From Flavobacterium sp. (GTDB lineage: Bacteria > Bacteroidota > Bacteroidia > Flavobacteriales > Flavobacteriaceae): DNA of 18,002 nt. The position numbers and the translations under genes are program-made. The stretch's first letter is position 1; every line of letters starts with the position of its first letter. Below the pieces are notes generated by a model that was given only the letters and a program-made list of their open reading frames with translations, was not told the DNA's origin and ran no database searches. The stretch is taken from contig SEBM01000016.1 in the NCBI GenBank assembly GCA_004296145.1, positions 1 through 18,002 on the forward strand. Direction: 5' to 3'. Below are positions 14,322 through 18,002 of this stretch, piece by piece.

Positions 14322-15467
14322 TTATTCATCTCTATATTCTAACTTTCTCTCTGTCGATGGATCGTAACCAATAACTTTAACAAGCAATCCATCATTTGAA
14401 TATTCATAAAAATGATACGGAAAAATAATAACCTCACCATTGGATTTAGTTATAATACTTTGACTTATAGACAAATAATCAAATGGATCCAAAATTTGAT
14501 CCTGCGAATAAAAAAACAATTTACTGTCGCTATTATACGTTGAAACTTCTGTATCCCGATAAGTTCCATTTGAATCTGTATAAACAGTTGTCATTTTATT
14601 CTTCTCATAAGTATAGTTTCTTATATTAAAATTAGTAGCCGTACTATTACCATAATATGCTGCACTAATCCTTCCGTTTGCGTCGTATTCATATTTATTG
14701 ATATTTGTAACAGTACCTGATGCATCCAGATAAGTTGCCTTAACTATTTGATTATTTTCGTAATCGTAAGTAATTTTACCAAACAAAACCCTGTCCTTAT
14801 CAAGCAACTCCTTACCTGTTAGTCTGCCCTTATCATATCTGTAATAAGTATTGATTACTAAATTTTCATAAGTAACAGGATCTCTGTAACGCTTAACAGC
14901 TAATCCTACAAGTGTATCGTTATAAAAATATTCTCTGATAATATTTTTTCTTATATCTTCAAGAACAGTATGGGTGTCTCTAAATAATAGTTTTACAATA
15001 TTTTTTTTCTCTGAACTGGAAGCTTTAAAACGGTAAATATTTTTTTCAAAAGTGATGATAATACTTGCAGGCTTAGAATCTGTTGCATCATCAACCTGAC
15101 AGGTATAAATAACGTCATTCACTTTAATATTATAAATAACCCCCACCCCAACGTGATAAATTATACTATAAACAGGATATATAACAGTTTTAGTATCAAA
15201 AATATTTGAAAATGATATCGTCTGTGTTCTTGGATAAAATATAACCGAAATTGGTCTTACTATTTCTGTTTCCGGATTTGTTTCTGCACTTTTTAAAATT
15301 ATGTTTTCCGACTTTGTAAATTGCCCGCCATAATACACTTTGTACTTTGTTTGTGTAGGTTTTACATCGGCGTAAGTAACTTCTTCTGGTTCGTTGTTCT
15401 CGCTTGAATCATTAGAACAAGACGTTAATCCTACAAATAGAAGAAGTAGTAAAGTAATTTTTTTCAA
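14322..15467 (-). CDS. YD-repeat-like lipoprotein, paralog 2, with TTG start
   Basis: This 381-residue protein shares with paralog 1 the block TYADVKPTQTKYK, the segments PISVIFYPRTQTISFSNIFD and REYFYNDTLVG, and the same end (LEYRDE versus LEYREE), so the pair is a tandem duplication that has diverged. With the TTG at 15467 as start the signal is MKKITLLLLLFVGLTSC, lipidated Cys17. No in-frame ATG exists between the upstream TGA and this TTG. In paralog 1 the matching DNA is ATG AAA TTG AAA AAA; here it is ACC AAA TTG AAA AAA, so the original ATG seems to be lost and the TTG is the only usable start. Acidic residues follow the cysteine (SNDSSENNEPEE). Function unknown. Confidence 0.82.
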   Translation of the reverse strand: MKKITLLLLLFVGLTSCSNDSSENNEPEEVTYADVKPTQTKYKVYYGGQFTKSENIILKSAETNPETEIVRPISVIFYPRTQTISFSNIFDTKTVIYPVYSIIYHVGVGVIYNIKVNDVIYTCQVDDATDSKPASIIITFEKNIYRFKASSSEKKNIVKLLFRDTHTVLEDIRKNIIREYFYNDTLVGLAVKRYRDPVTYENLVINTYYRYDKGRLTGKELLDKDRVLFGKITYDYENNQIVKATYLDASGTVTNINKYEYDANGRISAAYYGNSTATNFNIRNYTYEKNKMTTVYTDSNGTYRDTEVSTYNSDSKLFFYSQDQILDPFDYLSISQSIITKSNGEVIIFPYHFYEYSNDGLLVKVIGYDPSTERKLEYRDE

Positions 15468-15632
15468 TTTGGTTAGTTTTAAGTAAACCCATTTTTCATG
15501 TCAGGTTATTGCATGTTTTAACTTAAATAAAATAATTTTCTTATAAATCGTGCCGAAAGTACATTTTTATTTTAACATGTAAAAGAGGATTTTTTCAAAA
15601 GTTATTTTTAAAAAATAAGCTGTCAATCTCAA

Positions 15633-15663
15633 AAACTCTGAAACTAAGTTACTAAGTATCAAA
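15633..15663 (+). repeat. CTAAG short-word tract
   Basis: The plus strand reads ACTCTGA, AACTAAG, TTACTAAG, TATCAAAG in sequence, units of 7-8 bp sharing an AAG end. It is the same kind of word as the array next to prfA (15842-15881), but in the opposite orientation and more decayed. Confidence 0.5.
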
Positions 15664-15694
15664 GAAAAATTTATAAGCCATTTTACCCCCAATC

Positions 15695-15763
15695 TTGTCA
15701 TTCTGAGGAACGAAGAATCTTCACAAGAAACTCGACAATCTTAGTAACACACCGCAAAGATTC
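15695..15763. repeat. REP-like intergenic element (TTGTCATTCTGAGGAACGAA type)
   Basis: The element starts TTGTCATTCTGAGGAACGAA, continues with GAATCTTCACAAGAAACTCG and ends near CGCAAAGATTCC. Internal inverted pairs are TTGTC (15695-15699) with GACAA (15734-15738), and GAATCTT (15715-15721) with AAGATTC (15757-15763). From general knowledge this string is a frequent intergenic repeat in Flavobacteriia genomes; only one copy is in the window, so multiplicity cannot be shown here. Confidence 0.6.
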
Positions 15764-15780
15764 CAACAAAAAACAAACTC

Positions 15781-15816
15781 CTAAAAACAAAAAAGCCGAA
15801 CATAAGTTCGACTTTT
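15781..15816 (-). terminator. Rho-independent terminator of prfA
   Basis: On the minus strand AAAAGTCGAAC (15816-15806) pairs with GTTCGGCTTTT (15801-15791), with one U-G wobble and a 4-nt loop, followed by TTGTTTTTAG. It lies 66 bp after the prfA stop, with the word array between stop and hairpin. Confidence 0.85.
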
Positions 15817-15841
15817 TTAAATTTTTATATCAAGTTAAGAA

Positions 15842-15881
15842 ACCTTAGGATCTTAGCATCTCAGAACCTTAGAACCTCAGA
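15842..15881 (-). repeat. TTCTAAG/TTCTGAG short-word array in the prfA 3' untranslated region
   Basis: Reading from the prfA stop on the minus strand, the units are CTGAGG, TTCTAAGG, TTCTGAGA, TGCTAAGA, TCCTAAGG, then TTTCTTAA: an 8-bp period with CTAAG or CTGAG in each unit. It begins within a few bases of the stop codon and ends before the terminator hairpin. Confidence 0.75.
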
Positions 15882-16958
15882 TTAATAAACCTCCGAAGCT
15901 TCCTTAAGTTTCTCCATATTGTTAACCAACTGAAGCTCGGCAACGATTTTCTGAATATCACCATTCATGATGTTTCCTAAATCGTAAAGTGTAAGTCCGA
16001 TTCTGTGATCTGTTACACGACCTTGTGCATAGTTGTAAGTACGAATTTTTGCAGAACGGTCACCAGAACTTACCTGAGATGTACGTTTTGTAGCATCTTC
16101 GGCTTCTTTTTTGGCCAATTCCATTTCGTACAAACGAGAACGTAAAACGATCAACGCTTTATCTTTATTTTTATGTTGCGATTTCTGATCCTGACATTGC
16201 GCCACCAATCCGGTTGGAATGTGCGTTAAACGTACAGCAGATTTCGTTGTATTTACAGATTGTCCTCCAGGTCCAGATGAACAGAAGAAATCTACACGAA
16301 CATCGTTCATATCAATTTGTACGTCAAACTCTTCTGCTTCTGGTAAAACCATTACCGTTGCAGCCGATGTATGCACACGACCTTGTGTTTCTGTTTGCGG
16401 AACACGTTGTACACGGTGTACTCCTGCTTCAAATTTCAGGGTTCCGTAAACATCTTCTCCTGTAACTTCAAAGATAACCTCTTTAAAACCTCCCGAAGTT
16501 CCTTCGTTCATATCTACAACCGAAGCTCTCCAGCCGCGGTTTTCGCAATATTTGGTGTACATTCTATACAAATCTCCTGCAAAAATACTCGCTTCGTCTC
16601 CACCCGTTCCCGCGCGAATCTCCACCATAACGTTTTTAGCATCTTCAGGATCTTTCGGAATCAACATAAATTTGATTTCGTCTTCTAATTGCGGTAAACG
16701 CTCCTTAGCTTCATCCAATTGCATTTTTGCCATTTCGGTCATATCTGCATCACTTCCGTCGGCAATAATTTCGTTTGCCTCGTCAATGTTTGCTAAAACA
16801 AGAATGTATTCTTCTCTTTTGTCAACCAGAGCTTTAATACTTTTATACTCTTGGTTAAGCTGCACATAACGCTTTTGATCTGCAATAACATCGGGCTGAA
16901 TAATCAAATCCGAAATCTCGTCAAAACGCTGCTTTACATATTGAAGTTTATCTAACAT
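15882..16958 (-). CDS. prfA: Peptide chain release factor 1
   Basis: The protein is 358 residues, the full RF1 length. RF1 reads UAA and UAG at the ribosomal A site and triggers peptide release. The GGQ hydrolysis motif is at 231-233 in SSGPGGQSVNTTKSAVRLTH. The stop-codon recognition tripeptide is P-Q-T (187-189) in RVQRVPQTETQGRVHTS, fitting the RF1 PxT type rather than the RF2 SPF type. AGTGGDEASIFAGDLYRMY (116-134) is the conserved domain 2 start. A -7 element TAATTTTG lies upstream (16984-16991, minus). The gene is alone: a word array and terminator follow it, and hicB precedes it by 130 bp. It is relevant to the amber-interrupted ORF at 12869, since RF1 is the factor that would end it. 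Confidence 0.97.
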   Translation of the reverse strand: MLDKLQYVKQRFDEISDLIIQPDVIADQKRYVQLNQEYKSIKALVDKREEYILVLANIDEANEIIADGSDADMTEMAKMQLDEAKERLPQLEDEIKFMLIPKDPEDAKNVMVEIRAGTGGDEASIFAGDLYRMYTKYCENRGWRASVVDMNEGTSGGFKEVIFEVTGEDVYGTLKFEAGVHRVQRVPQTETQGRVHTSAATVMVLPEAEEFDVQIDMNDVRVDFFCSSGPGGQSVNTTKSAVRLTHIPTGLVAQCQDQKSQHKNKDKALIVLRSRLYEMELAKKEAEDATKRTSQVSSGDRSAKIRTYNYAQGRVTDHRIGLTLYDLGNIMNGDIQKIVAELQLVNNMEKLKEASEVY

Positions 16959-16983
16959 TGTATAATCCCTTTTATTTGGAGTG

Positions 16984-16991
16984 CAAAATTA
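16984..16991 (-). promoter_or_regulatory. Predicted -7 promoter element of prfA
   Basis: On the minus strand this is TAATTTTG, an exact TANNTTTG match, 26 bp before the prfA ATG. No clear -33 TTTG was found at the usual spacing. Confidence 0.45.
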
Positions 16992-17088
16992 CGAAATTTT
17001 TCTTTATTGTTGATTGTTTGTGGGTTTATGTTTTTTAACTGCGGTTTTCAGATAAAATAGCTTTTATTAAAATTAAAAAACATTCGCT

Positions 17089-17529
17089 TTAAACCAAAGT
17101 CAAATCACTTAATTCATCTGCTAATCTGTGCAGGCCTTTTGAAATCTGTAACATTTTATCACTTGACAATGTTGCCAAACCTTTGGTATATTGTCTAAAT
17201 AAACTTTGGTTTATATCTGTATAGTGTTCTGCAAAAGCTGATTTGTTTATCACACTAAAATATTCGAACACTTGCTCTAAATCAATTTGATAACTAATAT
17301 TAAAATTAGTTATAGTAACGTTTTCTCCTTGTTCCTGCAGATACTCTACATGATATTGAAGGACTTCGTTAAAATTTTCTTTTATTTCGGATATGCTGCT
17401 CCCGACTGTAGCTAATCCGTCAATTTCTTTTGCATAAGCAGAAAAACCTGTAGTCGTTTTTTCTAGTACAACCGAAATTTCTGTTTTTTTTCTATTCATA
17501 TTTCTGAATTTTATTTTTTCGAACCACAT
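17089..17529 (-). CDS. hicB: HicB-family antitoxin
   Basis: This 146-residue protein has an N-terminal partial-RNase-H HicB fold (ISVVLEKTTTGFSAYAKEID, then GLATVGSSISEIKENFNEVL, the usual E-K-x-x-x-G-F-S-A start). The C-terminal part (about 95-146; TDINQSLFRQYTKGLATLSSDKMLQISKGLHRLADEL) looks like a helix-turn-helix DNA-binding domain for autoregulation. It neutralises the HicA toxin by binding it. The ATG at 17529 is 2 bp after the hicA stop; the second ATG at 17499 (MNRKKTEIS) fits the family N-terminus as well or better, so the first 10 residues may not be translated. Order hicA then hicB and tight coupling are as in the known pairs. Confidence 0.85.
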   Translation of the reverse strand: MWFEKIKFRNMNRKKTEISVVLEKTTTGFSAYAKEIDGLATVGSSISEIKENFNEVLQYHVEYLQEQGENVTITNFNISYQIDLEQVFEYFSVINKSAFAEHYTDINQSLFRQYTKGLATLSSDKMLQISKGLHRLADELSDLTLV

Positions 17530-17531
17530 GC

Positions 17532-17720
17532 TTATTTAAGTCCAGCAGCTTTTAGGATACTATTCAAAGTACCATTTGCCATTTCTTTACTACCATGTCT
17601 CGGAATAGTAAGTTGATTCTGTTTTGTTGCGTGTCTGTATAAATCATGATTTGCACCATTTTTATAAAGAAACCAACCATCTTTCCTGAGTATTTTTAAT
17701 AACTCATTGACTGATGCCAT
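17532..17720 (-). CDS. hicA: HicA-family mRNA interferase toxin
   Basis: The protein has 62 residues, the standard HicA length, with a small double-stranded-RNA-binding-like fold. LLKILRKDGWFLYKNGANHD is the family start, with the catalytic histidine at His25 (GANHDLYRH, in place of the more common GSHxxY). TIPRHGSKEMANGTLNSILKAAG is the typical end (PxHxxKEl-GTLxxILKqAG). HicA cleaves mRNA and halts translation until HicB is made. It is the first gene of the pair. AATTTAAATT (17729-17738), a perfect palindrome just upstream, and a near-consensus -7 (TAATTTTA, 17746-17753, minus) may be the promoter and operator. Confidence 0.9.
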   Translation of the reverse strand: MASVNELLKILRKDGWFLYKNGANHDLYRHATKQNQLTIPRHGSKEMANGTLNSILKAAGLK

Positions 17721-18002
17721 TTTGTTTCAATTTAAATTTCTTGAGTAAAATTAAGATGACAGTGAAAGTTGCTATTATTATATTGGTCAGTAGGTCAGGT
17801 TGAGGATAGCGGTCAAGTCCATCCATCCCATTGTAATATTTAGATACTCATTGATTGCACAACCAATAAATTGACCTTAATTAACCTTGAAATCAGCACA
17901 ATCTTGACCCAATCAATAGGCACCTAACCTTGATCCAAGATAATCAAGATTAATCAGTGAAACTTTCATCTATTGAACCATTTTTTTCACCTTCAAGTTA
18001 AT
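17721..18002. other. Gene-free end region, CTTGA-rich
   Basis: I see no supported gene in these 282 bp. Words of the CTTGA type recur (AACCTTGA at 17883-17890 and 17926-17933; ATCTTGA at 17901-17907; reverse form TCAAGATT at 17944-17951 facing AATCTTGA at 17900-17907). TGAAAGTT (17763-17770) has an inverted copy near 17961-17968. It may be the edge of a repeat or of a structured RNA that continues past the window, or simple low-complexity sequence. Confidence 0.4.

Larger units (their letters stand above)
15468..15881. other. 414-bp intergenic region with repeats and a terminator
   Basis: No gene is supported. It contains the upstream region of the lipoprotein pair (a one-mismatch -7, TACTTTCG on the minus strand at 15554-15561), a CTAAG-type word tract (15633-15663), a REP-like element (15695-15763), the prfA terminator (15781-15816) and a second word array in the opposite orientation (15842-15881). 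Confidence 0.7.

Noticed and set aside
16214..16869. Several open plus-strand frames opposite prfA
   Set aside because: They lie wholly inside the well-conserved release factor gene and overlap each other; no domain or start signal supports them.

Overview
The window looks like a piece of a Flavobacterium-type (Bacteroidota, Flavobacteriia) chromosome. It is AT-rich and its start sites lack strong Shine-Dalgarno sequences. Several genes have a TANNTTTG-type -7 element. The proteins are typical of the group: a DUF5723/OmpA fusion with thrombospondin type 3 repeats, PorT-like barrels, LTSC lipoproteins and a CHASE3 histidine kinase. Intergenic gaps carry short-word repeat arrays of a kind I associate with Flavobacterium. 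Species cannot be named from sequence alone. I see no rRNA, tRNA, CRISPR array, transposase or prophage structural gene.

Layout. 1-235 is a repeat-rich intergenic stretch ending in a TACT-N7-AGTA operator-like palindrome. 236-2230 holds an aldo/keto reductase and an AraC regulator. 2227-3926 (minus) holds pyrF followed by a leaderless BtuF-like metal/cobalamin-binding protein. 4041-6224 (minus) is a large outer-membrane OmpA protein, divergent from dps. 6383-7137 (plus) holds dps and a CsbD-family stress gene. 7296-10112 is a three-gene regulatory operon: a small AraC protein with an HMA-like N-terminus, an Rcp1-type single-domain response regulator, and a CHASE3-PAS histidine kinase, closed by a terminator. 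10247-13009 is a run of small envelope and stress genes: DUF4142 lipoprotein, PorT-like barrel, lmo0937-type peptide, YtxH, holin-III-like membrane protein, a coiled-coil/acidic protein, and a short ORF interrupted by an amber codon. A bidirectional terminator separates this run from two tandem paralogous YD-repeat lipoproteins (13128-15467, minus). A 414-bp gap rich in repeats follows, then prfA (15882-16958, minus), a hicA-hicB toxin-antitoxin pair (17089-17720, minus), and a gene-free end.

How the parts may work together. The stretch 6383-13009 reads as a general-stress island. Dps protects DNA and stores iron, CsbD and YtxH are stress proteins, DUF4142, the PorT-like barrel, the lmo0937 peptide and the holin-like protein sit in the envelope, and a phosphorelay plus an AraC protein lie in the middle as plausible regulators. 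That regulatory link is inference from gene order. pyrF and prfA are housekeeping genes. The parts most worth a second look are the short-word arrays placed right after stop codons, the degenerate metal-site AraC protein, the amber-interrupted small ORF and the lipoprotein paralog that appears to have lost its ATG.
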